Assembly (NCBI GenBank): GCA_045636125.1
Contig: JAZTWX010000017.1
Span: 1-64,000, forward strand
From: HGM04593 sp045636125
GTDB taxonomy: Bacteria; Bacteroidota; Bacteroidia; Bacteroidales; Bacteroidaceae
Length of the DNA: 64,000 nt
Direction: 5' to 3'
Below are positions 34,580 to 43,186 of this stretch, piece after piece; position 1 is the first letter of the stretch; each line of letters opens with the position of its first letter. Below the pieces are notes generated by a model, which saw only the letters and a list, made by a program, of their open reading frames with translations, did not search any database and was not told where the DNA came from. Made by a program: the position numbers and the translations under genes.

Positions 34580-35656
34580 TTATTTGCCGAGCGCTTCTTT
34601 GACGGCTGCTTTTATGCCCTCGCCGCGCAGGTTGCGTTTGAGGATGGTGCCGTCGGGGCCGATGAGCATAATCTGGGGAATACCCTTTATGCCATAAAGG
34701 TCGGTGACGTTTACGTTTGTGGGAACATAAATTTGTGCATAGTCGATGGCTTCGCTCTTGAGCGACTCCTTAAACTTCTGCTCCTGGTCCCAGACATTGA
34801 CTCCAAGCACTTGGAACTGCTCGCCGCCGTAGAGCTTGCTCACCTCTTTGAGGTTGGGGATTTCTCCGCGGCAAGGGCCGCACCAGCTTGCCCAGAAGTC
34901 GATAAGTGTGTACTTGCCGTTGCCTACATATTGTGAAAGGGCTGTTTCGGTGCCGTCGATGCTCTTTCCCTTGAAATCGATAAAGGGCTTGCCCTCTTTT
35001 GTGTTCTCCTGGTTTATGAGTGATGTGCGCAAGCTTTCGAGCTGTTTCACTTCGCCTGCATATTTCACGGTTGCAATAACCGAGTCGAGCTCGGCAATTG
35101 TGCCGTAGAGGTTGCCCGCAACGTTGCCCAGCATAAACGCACCGTAAATGTTGTCGCGGTTGTCGGCAATGTTCTGCTTGTAGATGTTATTGAGCTCAAT
35201 CTGTGCCTGCATACTGTACTCCATAACTTCGTTTTGCGGTGTGCCGTTCTGCAACATTGCCTCGTACTTCTCGCGCTTTGCGGTGAGGAACGTGTTGAGC
35301 TCCTTCATAAAGGCGCTCTTGCGGTCGTTGGCTCCGCCGTTGTCGGTTACTGCTTCCTGGCCGGGGGCTGTGGCGGTGAAGTCTACAGTGATTGTGCTGC
35401 CGGGCTCGGTGAGGATGAGGTGGTTGCGGCGGCCAATCTGCACTCTGGCAATTTGGGGAGTTTCGTCGGTTCTTGTAATGGCGAATGCGTTGTTCGCAAT
35501 TACGCACGAATCGATAACTGTGTTTGTGCCGCTATTTATAAGGTATGCGGTTTTTCCCTCCATAGCTTCGTCGGTGATTCCGTTCACTGTGTAGCTGTTG
35601 TTCTGGCACGCTGCGAGGGAGAGCGCGGCTGCTGTTGCGATGAGTATCTTTTTCAT
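34580..35656 (-). CDS. TlpA-like thioredoxin-family lipoprotein
   Basis: 358 residues. Lipobox LAAC places the lipid anchor at residue 17. The N-terminal domain (about 20-220) is a beta-sandwich plus helical region like DUF4369 of Bacteroidota. The C-terminal thioredoxin fold has DFWASWCGPCRGEIPNL (CxxC WCGPC near residue 255) and the cis-proline GIKGIPQIMLI. Likely acts in the periplasm, reducing or isomerising disulfides. It ends at the shared terminator with upp. Confidence 0.9.
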   Translation of the reverse strand: MKKILIATAAALSLAACQNNSYTVNGITDEAMEGKTAYLINSGTNTVIDSCVIANNAFAITRTDETPQIARVQIGRRNHLILTEPGSTITVDFTATAPGQEAVTDNGGANDRKSAFMKELNTFLTAKREKYEAMLQNGTPQNEVMEYSMQAQIELNNIYKQNIADNRDNIYGAFMLGNVAGNLYGTIAELDSVIATVKYAGEVKQLESLRTSLINQENTKEGKPFIDFKGKSIDGTETALSQYVGNGKYTLIDFWASWCGPCRGEIPNLKEVSKLYGGEQFQVLGVNVWDQEQKFKESLKSEAIDYAQIYVPTNVNVTDLYGIKGIPQIMLIGPDGTILKRNLRGEGIKAAVKEALGK

Positions 35657-35734
35657 TGTTGTGTGGATAATTTTTTGCGAATATAGTGAATAATATTGTC
35701 TACTGCGGGTTATTATGTTTTTTTAATATATGGG

Positions 35735-36544
35735 TTACTCCATTGTAATGGTTACACGCCCCATATAACGGCCGTTCTTGTTCATCTGCTGCATAATTAC
35801 CTCTTTGCCCTGTGAGTTGGTGAGCTTTAGCGGCTCTTTGAAGAGGCTGTGCGAGTGTCCGCCCAAAATAATGTCGATACCGTGGGTGGCAGCGGCAAGG
35901 CGTTCGTCGTCCCACTCCTCGGCGGGCATCTGGTATCCCAGGTGCGAAAGGCACACAATTACGTTGCAGCCCTCTTTGCGCAGCTTGTCGGCCTGCTCCT
36001 GCGCGGCTACCGCGGGCGATGTGTATTTTATACCTTTATAATAGTCTTTCGAGATAAGGCCCTCGGGGTTGGGTGACAACCCGAATACTCCAATTTTCGC
36101 TCCTCCCATCTCAATTATGTGCGACGCGGCTATGAGTCCCTCGCAGGGTGTGCCCGAAAAGTCGTAATTTGCGCAGAGCAACGGGAAACGGGCGAGCCTT
36201 GCAATGCGGGCAAGGTTCTCCATTCCATAATCGAACTCGTGGTTGCCAATTGCGCCGGCGTTGTAGCCCATTGCGTTCATCAGTTCAATTTCAACCTCGC
36301 CTTTGAAGGTGTTGTAGTAGAGCGAGCCTTGTGAAAAGTCGCCGCTGTCGAAAAGCAGCACATTCTCCTCGCTGTTCCTTATATCCTCGATGAGCAGCGC
36401 GCGGTTGAGCACTCCTGCGTTGCCGTTCTTTTCGGGCTCAATGCAGCTGTGCGTGTCGTTAGTGTGCAGAATTGTTATTCTGTTCTGTGCAAAAGAGAGG
36501 GTGGCGGCCATAATGGCGAGCGCCACGGTGAATATCCTTTTCAT
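35735..36544 (-). CDS. metallophosphatase / 5'-nucleotidase N-terminal domain protein
   Basis: 269 residues with a signal peptide (MKRIFTVALAIMAATLSFAQ). The calcineurin-like phosphoesterase motifs are present: LHTNDTHSCI, DSGDFSQGS, GNHEFDYG, CLSHLGY and GGHSHS. These bind two metals and hydrolyse nucleotides or UDP-sugars in the periplasm. Unlike classical UshA-type enzymes, the C-terminal nucleotide-binding domain is encoded by a separate upstream gene whose stop lies 9 bases away, so the two probably form the active enzyme together. Confidence 0.92.
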   Translation of the reverse strand: MKRIFTVALAIMAATLSFAQNRITILHTNDTHSCIEPEKNGNAGVLNRALLIEDIRNSEENVLLFDSGDFSQGSLYYNTFKGEVEIELMNAMGYNAGAIGNHEFDYGMENLARIARLARFPLLCANYDFSGTPCEGLIAASHIIEMGGAKIGVFGLSPNPEGLISKDYYKGIKYTSPAVAAQEQADKLRKEGCNVIVCLSHLGYQMPAEEWDDERLAAATHGIDIILGGHSHSLFKEPLKLTNSQGKEVIMQQMNKNGRYMGRVTITME

Positions 36545-36553
36545 ACTGCGGTA

Positions 36554-37309
36554 CTATTTTATTGTTATGCGCCCGTCGGTGGCGGCGCTTATCTTTTTCC
36601 CCTTTTTATCGAGGTCTTTAATGTATTCAATCATAAGGTCGCGTATTGTGATGCCGCTCCTTATTTCAACCTCGCTTCCCTTGCCAAGCGTGTAGAGCCT
36701 GTCGTTGCCCTGTGAGAGATAGTCGCTGGTCGCGATGCGGTATTTTTTTGTGGGAACAACCTTTTTGCCGCCCACCGTTGCGCCGGTGAGCTTGCCGTCG
36801 GCGGTTATTGTGAGACGCGCGCCGCTTATGGCTTCGCCTCCCACCTTTGCAATATCGGTAAAAAGTTCCATAAGCTGCTCGCCGTCGAGCGTGAGCAGCG
36901 CAAGCGTGTTCTCAAAAGGAAAAACGCTGAAGATGTTGCCGTATGTTATTGCTCCCTGCTGTATGGTGCTGCGCAGGCCACCCTTGTTGGTTATTGCAAT
37001 GTCCACGGGGCGGTCGCTTGTCTTGCGTGCCATTGTGAGCAGGGCGTCGGCTGCAAAATTCATCAGCGGGCTTTCGGGCGGGTAAGCTGCAAGCTCTGTT
37101 GCCGCTTCGCCTATTACCGGTGCCTTTATGCTGTCTATTGCTGCGCCTCGCGCCGCGAGTATGGCGCGTATGCCGGCTGCACCGTCGCTCCTTGTCTGTT
37201 GCTGCACCTCAATGCAACCGGCCTCAATGGAGGCTATCTTCTGTGCCTTTTGTCCGCAGCCCGCAAGGAGGGTTGCGGCAACAAGCAATGCTGTAAATGT
37301 TCTTTTCAT
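36554..37309 (-). CDS. 5'-nucleotidase C-terminal domain lipoprotein
   Basis: 251 residues from ATG at 37309, chosen because it starts the lipoprotein signal MKRTFTALLVAATLLAGC; a 62-residue upstream extension from 37495 is in the rplS upstream region and unlikely. Features of the 5_nucleotid_C domain: SPLMNFAADALL, NKGGLRS, YGNIFSVFPFEN and the substrate loop YRIATSDYLSQGND. It lacks the metal-binding catalytic domain, which is the next gene downstream. Confidence 0.88.
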   Translation of the reverse strand: MKRTFTALLVAATLLAGCGQKAQKIASIEAGCIEVQQQTRSDGAAGIRAILAARGAAIDSIKAPVIGEAATELAAYPPESPLMNFAADALLTMARKTSDRPVDIAITNKGGLRSTIQQGAITYGNIFSVFPFENTLALLTLDGEQLMELFTDIAKVGGEAISGARLTITADGKLTGATVGGKKVVPTKKYRIATSDYLSQGNDRLYTLGKGSEVEIRSGITIRDLMIEYIKDLDKKGKKISAATDGRITIK

Positions 37310-37387
37310 AAATAGTTTTTTAATTACCGCAAAAATAGTGTAATGCGCGGTAAAATAAACGATTTGGCGGGAAAAAGTGAGTATAAT

Positions 37388-37418
37388 TTTGCAGTGTCGC
37401 GAAAAAGCCTTATCTTTG
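37388..37418 (+). promoter_or_regulatory. consensus rplS promoter
   Basis: TTTG (37388-37391), 19 bases, TATCTTTG (37411-37418). Exact match; leader about 85 bases. Confidence 0.8.
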
Positions 37419-37504
37419 CGGTCGCTTTCGGCGTAATCGCTGTCAAGGAAGAGTAACTTGATATGTTGCGCTCGAATGATTGAACAATTTAACAAATCAA
37501 AAAA

Positions 37505-37855
37505 ATGGATTTAATTAAAATTGCTAAAGAAGCATTTGCTACTGATGTAAAGCGTGAGCTTAACTTTCACCCCGGTGACACTATTACAGTAGCTTACAAG
37601 ATCATTGAGGGAACCAAAGAGCGTATCCAGCAGTATCGTGGTGTAGTTATCAAAATCTGTGGTCACGGTGCAGAAAAACGTTTTACTGTTCGTAAGATGT
37701 CGGGTACAGTAGGCGTTGAGCGTATCTTCCCTTTGAACTCTCCTTCTATCGACAGCATCACTGTCAACAAGTATGGACGTGTTCGCCGTGCTAAACTTTA
37801 CTATCTGCGTGCACTTACAGGTAAGAAGGCTCGTATCAAAGAGATTAAAGCGTAA
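37505..37855 (+). CDS. rplS: 50S ribosomal protein L19
   Basis: 116 residues, standard L19, at the subunit interface of the ribosome. FHPGDTITVAYKIIEGTKERIQ, VERIFPLNSPSID and the final KLYYLRALTGKKARIKE are recognisable L19 sequence. Monocistronic here, unlike the rpsP-rimM-trmD-rplS order of E. coli, with its own promoter and terminator. Codon use fits high expression. Confidence 0.97.
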   Translation: MDLIKIAKEAFATDVKRELNFHPGDTITVAYKIIEGTKERIQQYRGVVIKICGHGAEKRFTVRKMSGTVGVERIFPLNSPSIDSITVNKYGRVRRAKLYYLRALTGKKARIKEIKA

Positions 37856-37877
37856 GCATAATGACTTTGAAATAAAA

Positions 37878-37908
37878 AATGCTGTCCTTTCGGGCAGCAT
37901 TTTTTTTG
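37878..37908 (+). terminator. rplS terminator
   Basis: AATGCTGTCC and GGGCAGCATT with one G-T pair and a 4-base loop, followed by a run of 7 T. Confidence 0.9.
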
Positions 37909-37926
37909 TTTCCTCTCTCTCTCGCC

Positions 37927-38178
37927 TTAATTATAAGGTGCCGACGAGATACATTCACGTTCTATTATACTCACGGCCATATCTTTGTCCCGCTCATCGA
38001 CAAGCACCCACACTTCGCCCCCAATGGTGGAGTAGGGCGATGTAACGGCCGATAATGTGTCGTTGCGCAACATGCAGGCTATGTTGTTCGCCTCGAGCAG
38101 TCCCTGAATGAGCTGCGCCTGCCACAAATCGCCCCCGAAAATTTTTATCAAATGATTTTGTTGTTTCTTGCCAGCCAT
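37927..38178 (-). CDS. DUF2007-type small protein
   Basis: 83 residues. IFGGDLWQAQLIQGLLEANNIACMLR and VWVLVDERDKDMAVSIIE match the DUF2007 (putative signal-transducing protein) fold seen in many bacteria. No signal peptide. Function unknown. It stands alone on the minus strand between rplS and frr, with a long leader of over 100 bases and a TATATTTG -7-like box at 38291-38284. Confidence 0.75.
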   Translation of the reverse strand: MAGKKQQNHLIKIFGGDLWQAQLIQGLLEANNIACMLRNDTLSAVTSPYSTIGGEVWVLVDERDKDMAVSIIERECISSAPYN

Positions 38179-38377
38179 AATGTCACCTCCTTTTGCTGTT
38201 AAACATTTCTGCGCGGTGGTTGGTTGTTGTACTTTTCACAATGTATATTAATAATTCTTACCCACAGCGCTGCGGTTGATGTGCAAATATAGAGCATCCG
38301 CAATGCTCTTTGTGAAAGAAAAGCGTAATTTAATTATTAAAAAATCTTAAAATAGTGGCTTATTGCCTCTTATTCTG

Positions 38378-38385
38378 TATTTTTG
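38378..38385 (+). promoter_or_regulatory. frr -7 element
   Basis: TATTTTTG fits TAnnTTTG, 45 bases before the frr start. The -33 position reads GTGG, a poor match. Confidence 0.35.
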
Positions 38386-38430
38386 CGAAAACAGTAGACT
38401 TTTGAACCAATTAAAAAGAATAATATAATT

Positions 38431-38991
38431 ATGTTAGATGTAAAAGCTTGTTTAAGTGAGATAGAGGAGATGATGGAAATGACCATTATGCACCTCGAAG
38501 AGGAGTATTCACACATTCGCGCAGGAAAGGCCAACGTGCACATTCTCGACTGTGTACGCGTTAGTTCATACGGCTCGGAGATGCCGCTCAACAATGTTGC
38601 GACAATCACCACCCCCGATATGCGTACAATTGCCATCAAGCCCTGGGACAAGAATATGATTGCTCCCATAGAGAAGGCTATCATTGATTCTCCCGTGGGA
38701 ATTATGCCTGCAAACAACGGCGAGGTAATTATCATCGCTATTCCTCCTTTGACCGGAGAGCGTCGTAAAGACCTTGTGAAACAGTGCTCACACGAGCTTG
38801 AGACTGCAAAAATCAGTATCCGCAACGCGCGTCGCGACGGTATCGATGCAATGAAAAAGTCGGTAAAGGATGGTACTCCCGAAGACGTTGCAAAGGACGG
38901 CGAGGAGAAATTGCAGAAAATTCACGACAAATACATTAAGAAAGCCGAGGAGATTTTCGCTGCAAAGGAAAAAGAAATTCTCACAGTGTAA
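38431..38991 (+). CDS. frr: ribosome recycling factor
   Basis: 186 residues, standard length. RRF splits post-termination ribosomes with EF-G. The N-terminal helix, HIRAGKANVHILDCVRVSSYG, and the later VPPLTGERRKDLVKQ-like block (IPPLTGERRKDLV) plus the C-terminal helix with KIHDKYIKKAEEI are typical. The RsgA gene begins 12 bases after the stop, a translation-linked pairing. Confidence 0.96.
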   Translation: MLDVKACLSEIEEMMEMTIMHLEEEYSHIRAGKANVHILDCVRVSSYGSEMPLNNVATITTPDMRTIAIKPWDKNMIAPIEKAIIDSPVGIMPANNGEVIIIAIPPLTGERRKDLVKQCSHELETAKISIRNARRDGIDAMKKSVKDGTPEDVAKDGEEKLQKIHDKYIKKAEEIFAAKEKEILTV

Positions 38992-39003
38992 TCTTTTTAC
39001 AGC

Positions 39004-39936
39004 GTGCAGGGTGTAGTAATCAAAAGCTCGGGTAGCGTGTATGCCGTTCGTGTGGCCGACGGCGCTGTTGTCGATTGCAGGGTAAAGGGCAATTTCCGCC
39101 TGAAAGGGATAAAAAGCACCAATCCCGTGGCAGTGGGCGATTGTGTTGAATTCGACGTGCGTGCCGACGGCACCGCATATATTGTGGACATTATGGAGCG
39201 CAGGAATTACATTGTGCGCAAGGCGTCGAACCTCTCGAAACAGTCGCACATTCTTGCTGCCAACCTCGACCTCTGCTTCCTTGTCGTAACGGTGAGCCAC
39301 CCTGTAACCTCCACCACCTTCATCGACCGTTTTCTGGCATCGGCCGAGGCCTACCGCGTGCCGGTGGTACTAGTGTTCAACAAAACCGACCTCTACTCGC
39401 CTGCCGAGCAGGAGGAACTTGAATACCTCACCGCTCTATACGAAAGTATAGGCTACCGCTGCATTCAAACAAGTGCCGAAAGCGGCGCGGGCGTGGAGCA
39501 ACTGCGCGAGGCAATGCGCGGCAAAGTGTCGTTGCTCGCCGGTAACTCGGGCGTGGGAAAATCGAGCCTTGTGAACGCTGTGGCACCACAGCTGGCAGCA
39601 AAAGTGGGTGAAATTTCAAAAGTCCACGATGCTGGAATGCACACCACAACATACACCGAAATGTTCGAATTTATGCCCGGCAGCTACATTGTCGATACCC
39701 CGGGTGTCAAGGGTTTCGGCTCTTATGCAATGGAAAAGGAGGAGATACCTCACTATTTTGTGGAGTTCTTTGCCCTCTCCACCGATTGCAAGTACGGCAA
39801 CTGCACCCACACACACGAGCCGGGCTGTGCAGTGCTTGCCGCGCTGGAACGTGGCGAAATTGCCCCATCGCGCTACCAATCATATTTGAGTATGCTCGAC
39901 GACGAAGAGGAGGGAAAGTATAGAGTATCGGAATAA
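39004..39936 (+). CDS. rsgA: ribosome small-subunit-dependent GTPase A
   Basis: 310 residues. Circularly permuted GTPase that helps 30S maturation. An OB-fold N terminus is followed by G4 (FNKTD), then G1 (LLAGNSGVGKSSLVN), G2 and G3 (DTPG in YIVDTPGVKGF), and the C-terminal zinc motif with C..C..H..C (DCKYGNCTHTHEPGCA). The start is a GTG at 39004 (agcGTGcagggtgta), the only reasonable choice because the frame begins there; the first residues QGVVIKSSGSVYAV fit the family. Confidence 0.93.
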   Translation: MQGVVIKSSGSVYAVRVADGAVVDCRVKGNFRLKGIKSTNPVAVGDCVEFDVRADGTAYIVDIMERRNYIVRKASNLSKQSHILAANLDLCFLVVTVSHPVTSTTFIDRFLASAEAYRVPVVLVFNKTDLYSPAEQEELEYLTALYESIGYRCIQTSAESGAGVEQLREAMRGKVSLLAGNSGVGKSSLVNAVAPQLAAKVGEISKVHDAGMHTTTYTEMFEFMPGSYIVDTPGVKGFGSYAMEKEEIPHYFVEFFALSTDCKYGNCTHTHEPGCAVLAALERGEIAPSRYQSYLSMLDDEEEGKYRVSE

Positions 39937-39949
39937 CTGATTTCAATAT

Positions 39950-39989
39950 ACAAGCAAGGAGGGTTGCACGTGCAACCCTCCTTGCTTGT
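39950..39989. terminator. 40-base perfect palindrome between rsgA and the downstream minus-strand ORF
   Basis: ACAAGCAAGGAGGGTTGCAC followed immediately by its exact complement. It converges two genes and probably terminates both. The zero-loop symmetry around CACGTG is unusual. Confidence 0.75.
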
Positions 39990-40003
39990 TCTCTGGTATA
40001 ATG

Positions 40004-40339
40004 TTATTTGTCTTCACACTGTATGGAGAGTGAATAGTAGTAGTTCCACTCGCCCAAGTAGTAGCTGCAGGAGACAGGCTTCTCGCCCAGACGCACCTTG
40101 TACGGGCCATCCTTTGTCCCTCCCCAATGGTGTGAAACTTCAACGACGGCATAATCCTCGCCAACTTCAATGACATTGACGCCGTGGTTATCCTCGTACC
40201 TTCCTTCAAGTTCAAGGCTGCCGCATTTCAATGATGATAGCGGGATGTAGAACTCTTGCCGGTCTCCCATTGTTCTCCCGGTCACTTCGCATTCTTTTGA
40301 AGAACCATCGATAAATTTGAGCATAATCTCCTGTGCCAT
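40004..40339 (-). CDS. small hypothetical protein
   Basis: 111 residues, no signal peptide, acidic (MAQEIMLKFIDGSSKECEV...). I do not recognise it. It is beta-rich with LEGRYEDNHGVNVIEVGEDYAVVEVSHHWGGT and ends YYYSLSIQCEDK. It is on the minus strand between convergent rsgA and asd, with a TATATTTG -7 box and an ATTG -33 box 18 bases upstream of it (40372-40365), about 30 bases from its start. Confidence 0.55.
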   Translation of the reverse strand: MAQEIMLKFIDGSSKECEVTGRTMGDRQEFYIPLSSLKCGSLELEGRYEDNHGVNVIEVGEDYAVVEVSHHWGGTKDGPYKVRLGEKPVSCSYYLGEWNYYYSLSIQCEDK

Positions 40340-40432
40340 AATATGTGGTTTTTAGTGTGTACTGCAAATATAGCAAACTTTCGGCGCTTGCAATAATTCC
40401 GGTGAGGAATTTAGTTATACAGTAACTGAAAC

Positions 40433-40470
40433 AATGAAGACCAAGGCCCTGTTGGGCTTTGGTCTTCATT
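40433..40470 (-). terminator. asd terminator
   Basis: AATGAAGACCAAGGCCC and GGGCTTTGGTCTTCATT with one G-T pair and a TGTT loop, ending 34 bases past the asd stop. T run is weak. Confidence 0.6.
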
Positions 40471-40503
40471 ATCTAAAAAAGGCCTAATGCTATTTATTTC
40501 TTA

Positions 40504-41511
40504 TTATTTCTGGGGGTTGTTTATGAGGTACTCGGCAATCTGCACTGCGTTGAGTGCTGCACCTTTCTTAATCTGGTCACCCACAATCCACATTATAATA
40601 CCGTTGGGGTTTGTTATGTCTTTGCGTATGCGGCCGGCGTACACGGGGTCGCTGCCTGCAAGGAACAAGGGCATAGGGTACTCCTTCTCGGCGGGGTTGT
40701 CCATAAGAACAAGGCCTTCGCCCTCGGCAACGGCTTTCTGTACCTGCTCCACTGTGAGGGGTTCCTCTGTCTCAATCCACAATGTCTGTGAGTGTGAACG
40801 CAAAGCGGGCACGCGCACGCACTGTGCACTCACCTGAATGTCGCTATGCATAATCTTGCGTGTCTCGTTGTACATCTTCATCTCCTCTTTGGTGTAACCG
40901 TTGTCGGTAAATACATCAATCTGGGGGATAACGTTGAAGGCAAGCTGGTAAGCGAATTTCTCCACTGTGGGCTCCTCGCCTGCGAGCACCTGGCGGTACT
41001 GCTCGTAGAGCTCGGCCATTGCTGCTGCGCCGGCGCCGCTTGCTGCCTGGTATGTCGATGAGTGTACGCGCTTGATGTGTGAAAGATTCTCAATGGCCTT
41101 GAGCGCAACAACCATCTGAATTGTTGTACAGTTGGGGTTGGCAATAATGCCGCGGGGGCGGTTGTATGCGTCGGTGGGGTTAACCTCGGGCACTACAAGG
41201 GGTACATCCTCGTCCATACGGAACGCGCTTGAGTTGTCTATCATCACACAGCCGTGCTTTGTGATTGTCTCGGCAAACTCTTTTGAAACACTGCCGCCGG
41301 CCGATACAAAAGCATAGTCGATGCCCTTGAAATCGTCGTTGTGTTTAAGCTCCTTAACAGTGTAGTCTACACCTTTGAAATTATATACCTGGCCTGCGCT
41401 GCGTGCAGAACCGAAAAGTTCCAATTCGTCGAAGGGGAAATTTCTCTCATCGAGCACGCGCAGGAACTCCTGTCCCACTGCACCGCTCACGCCTACAATT
41501 GCAATTTTCAT
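40504..41511 (-). CDS. asd: aspartate-semialdehyde dehydrogenase
   Basis: 335 residues, normal length. Reduces aspartyl phosphate to the semialdehyde for lysine, threonine, methionine and diaminopimelate. The Rossmann start is IVGVSGAVGQEFLR, the catalytic cysteine is C128 in NPNCTTIQ, and the GAGAAAMAEL, QIDVFTDNGYTKEE and RVPALRSHS segments match. Minus strand, with a divergent tcdA. Confidence 0.96.
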   Translation of the reverse strand: MKIAIVGVSGAVGQEFLRVLDERNFPFDELELFGSARSAGQVYNFKGVDYTVKELKHNDDFKGIDYAFVSAGGSVSKEFAETITKHGCVMIDNSSAFRMDEDVPLVVPEVNPTDAYNRPRGIIANPNCTTIQMVVALKAIENLSHIKRVHSSTYQAASGAGAAAMAELYEQYRQVLAGEEPTVEKFAYQLAFNVIPQIDVFTDNGYTKEEMKMYNETRKIMHSDIQVSAQCVRVPALRSHSQTLWIETEEPLTVEQVQKAVAEGEGLVLMDNPAEKEYPMPLFLAGSDPVYAGRIRKDITNPNGIIMWIVGDQIKKGAALNAVQIAEYLINNPQK

Positions 41512-41732
41512 ATCTTTAATTCTTTCTATTTTGTCTGTTATGTTCCTGAACGTTTGTGCCGTTCTCTAAAATTCGCGGCAAATATAAGCGTTATTTTGTA
41601 ATAAATGTAAAAAGGTTACCATTTTAATTGTTTCGGTGTGCCTTTTGCTATCATTTTGCACCTTTTTGCTCTTCTTAATCCCTTAAGTACCGATATTTTT
41701 TGTATTTTCGCGCAGTTACAATAAATGGAATA

Positions 41733-42452
41733 ATGAACGGAGATTGGTTACAACGCGGTGAAATTCTGCTTGGTGAGGAGAAGCAACAGTGCCTTGCCGC
41801 GGCTCACATTCTTGTGGTGGGCCTGGGCGGCGTGGGCTCTTGGGCTGCCGAAATGCTTGCGCGCGCGGGCGTGGGTACTTTTACACTTGTGGATGCCGAC
41901 GTTGTTGATGTCACAAACATAAACCGCCAGATGCCGGCTCTTGCCTCCACCGTGGGGCGCGCAAAGTGCGATGTTGTTGCCGAGCGTTTGCGTGCCATTA
42001 ACCCGCAGGTGCAGCTTTTTGTGAGAAACGAATTTGTGGATGCCGCTAATATCCTGCAGCTCCTTGCTGCCAATGACTACTCTTTTGTGGTGGATGCAAT
42101 TGACACCATCCCGTCGAAGAGTGCGCTTGTGGTGGCCTGTTGGGAACGTGCATTGCCCATTGTGTCGAGTATGGGTGCGGGGGCCAAAATGAACCTTGCC
42201 GATATTCGTGTGGGTGATATATGGAAAAGCGAGCATTGCACGCTTGCAAAGAATATGCGCCGTGCGCTGCGTGAGTATCGCGGCCGCTACCGCCTGCCCG
42301 TTATCTACAGCGTTGAACAGCCACACTCTTGTGCCATAAAACCGCGCGAGGAGGGTGGCAAGCCATTGATTGGTTCGTTGGGCTATTTTACAGCAGCGTT
42401 CGGTTGCTATCTTGCCGAATATGTCATTAAGAACTGTTCTAAAAATGATTGA
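41733..42452 (+). CDS. tcdA: tRNA threonylcarbamoyladenosine dehydratase
   Basis: 239 residues from ATG 41733. An E1/MoeB-like ATP-dependent enzyme that converts t6A37 to its cyclic form ct6A in NNU-decoding tRNAs. It has the ATP loop VVGLGGVGSWAAEMLARAGVG, DADVVDVTNINRQ, and the YSVEQP segment followed by the C-terminal part seen in TcdA. An earlier in-frame start at 41700 adds 11 residues without support. Its stop overlaps the lolD start by 8 bases. Confidence 0.92.
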   Translation: MNGDWLQRGEILLGEEKQQCLAAAHILVVGLGGVGSWAAEMLARAGVGTFTLVDADVVDVTNINRQMPALASTVGRAKCDVVAERLRAINPQVQLFVRNEFVDAANILQLLAANDYSFVVDAIDTIPSKSALVVACWERALPIVSSMGAGAKMNLADIRVGDIWKSEHCTLAKNMRRALREYRGRYRLPVIYSVEQPHSCAIKPREEGGKPLIGSLGYFTAAFGCYLAEYVIKNCSKND

Positions 42453-43116
42453 AATAAAGAATCTTACCAAAAGTTTCGGGAATTTGCAGGTGCTAAAAGG
42501 GGTGAACCTGAGCATTTCGCGTGGCGAGGTTACAAGCATTGTGGGTGCAAGCGGCGCGGGAAAGACCACGCTCCTGCAACTGGTGGGCGCGCTCGACAAG
42601 CCCTCCTCGGGCACAATCTCATTCGACGGCAAGGAACTGTCGGGGATGAGCAGCAGACAGCTTGCGGCGTTTCGCAACAAACACATTGGCTTTGTTTTTC
42701 AGTTTCACCAGCTTTTGCCCGAATTCACGGCTCTCGAAAATATTATAATACCGGCAATGATAGCCGGCCGCAGCCGTTCCGATGCCGAAAAGGATGCAAT
42801 GGAGCTTCTTGCTCTTATGGGGTTGAAGGAGCGTGCAACGCACAAGCCGTCGGAGTTGTCGGGTGGTGAAAACCAACGTGTGGCGGTGGCGCGTGCGCTC
42901 ATAAACCGTCCCAGTCTTGTGCTTGCCGACGAGCCATCGGGCAGCCTCGACAGCCACAACAAAGAGGAATTGCACAAGCTCTTTTTTGAGCTGCGCGACA
43001 AGTTCGGGCAGACATTCCTCATTGTGACACACGACGAAAAGCTCGCTTCGCTCACCGACCGCACCATACGAATGGTCGACGGGGTTGTGGAGTCGGTTAC
43101 CGTTAAAAAAGATTAA
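42445..43116 (+). CDS. lolD: lipoprotein-releasing ABC transporter ATPase (LolD-like)
   Basis: 223 residues. ABC ATPase of the LolD/MacB type: Walker A VGASGAGKTTLLQL, Q-loop FVFQFHQLLPE, signature LSGGENQRVAVARA (N where LolD usually has R), Walker B LVLADEPSGSLD and the H-loop VTHDEKL. The neighbouring LolC/E permease is not in the window. Start at 42445 overlaps tcdA by 8 bases. It could be a general MacB-type ATPase instead. Confidence 0.82.
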   Translation: MIEIKNLTKSFGNLQVLKGVNLSISRGEVTSIVGASGAGKTTLLQLVGALDKPSSGTISFDGKELSGMSSRQLAAFRNKHIGFVFQFHQLLPEFTALENIIIPAMIAGRSRSDAEKDAMELLALMGLKERATHKPSELSGGENQRVAVARALINRPSLVLADEPSGSLDSHNKEELHKLFFELRDKFGQTFLIVTHDEKLASLTDRTIRMVDGVVESVTVKKD

Positions 43117-43186
43117 AAACATTGCTGCGCTTTTTACTTTTCCTTCCCGGCGCAGTCTATTTGAGAAACAGAACAAACAGAATATT

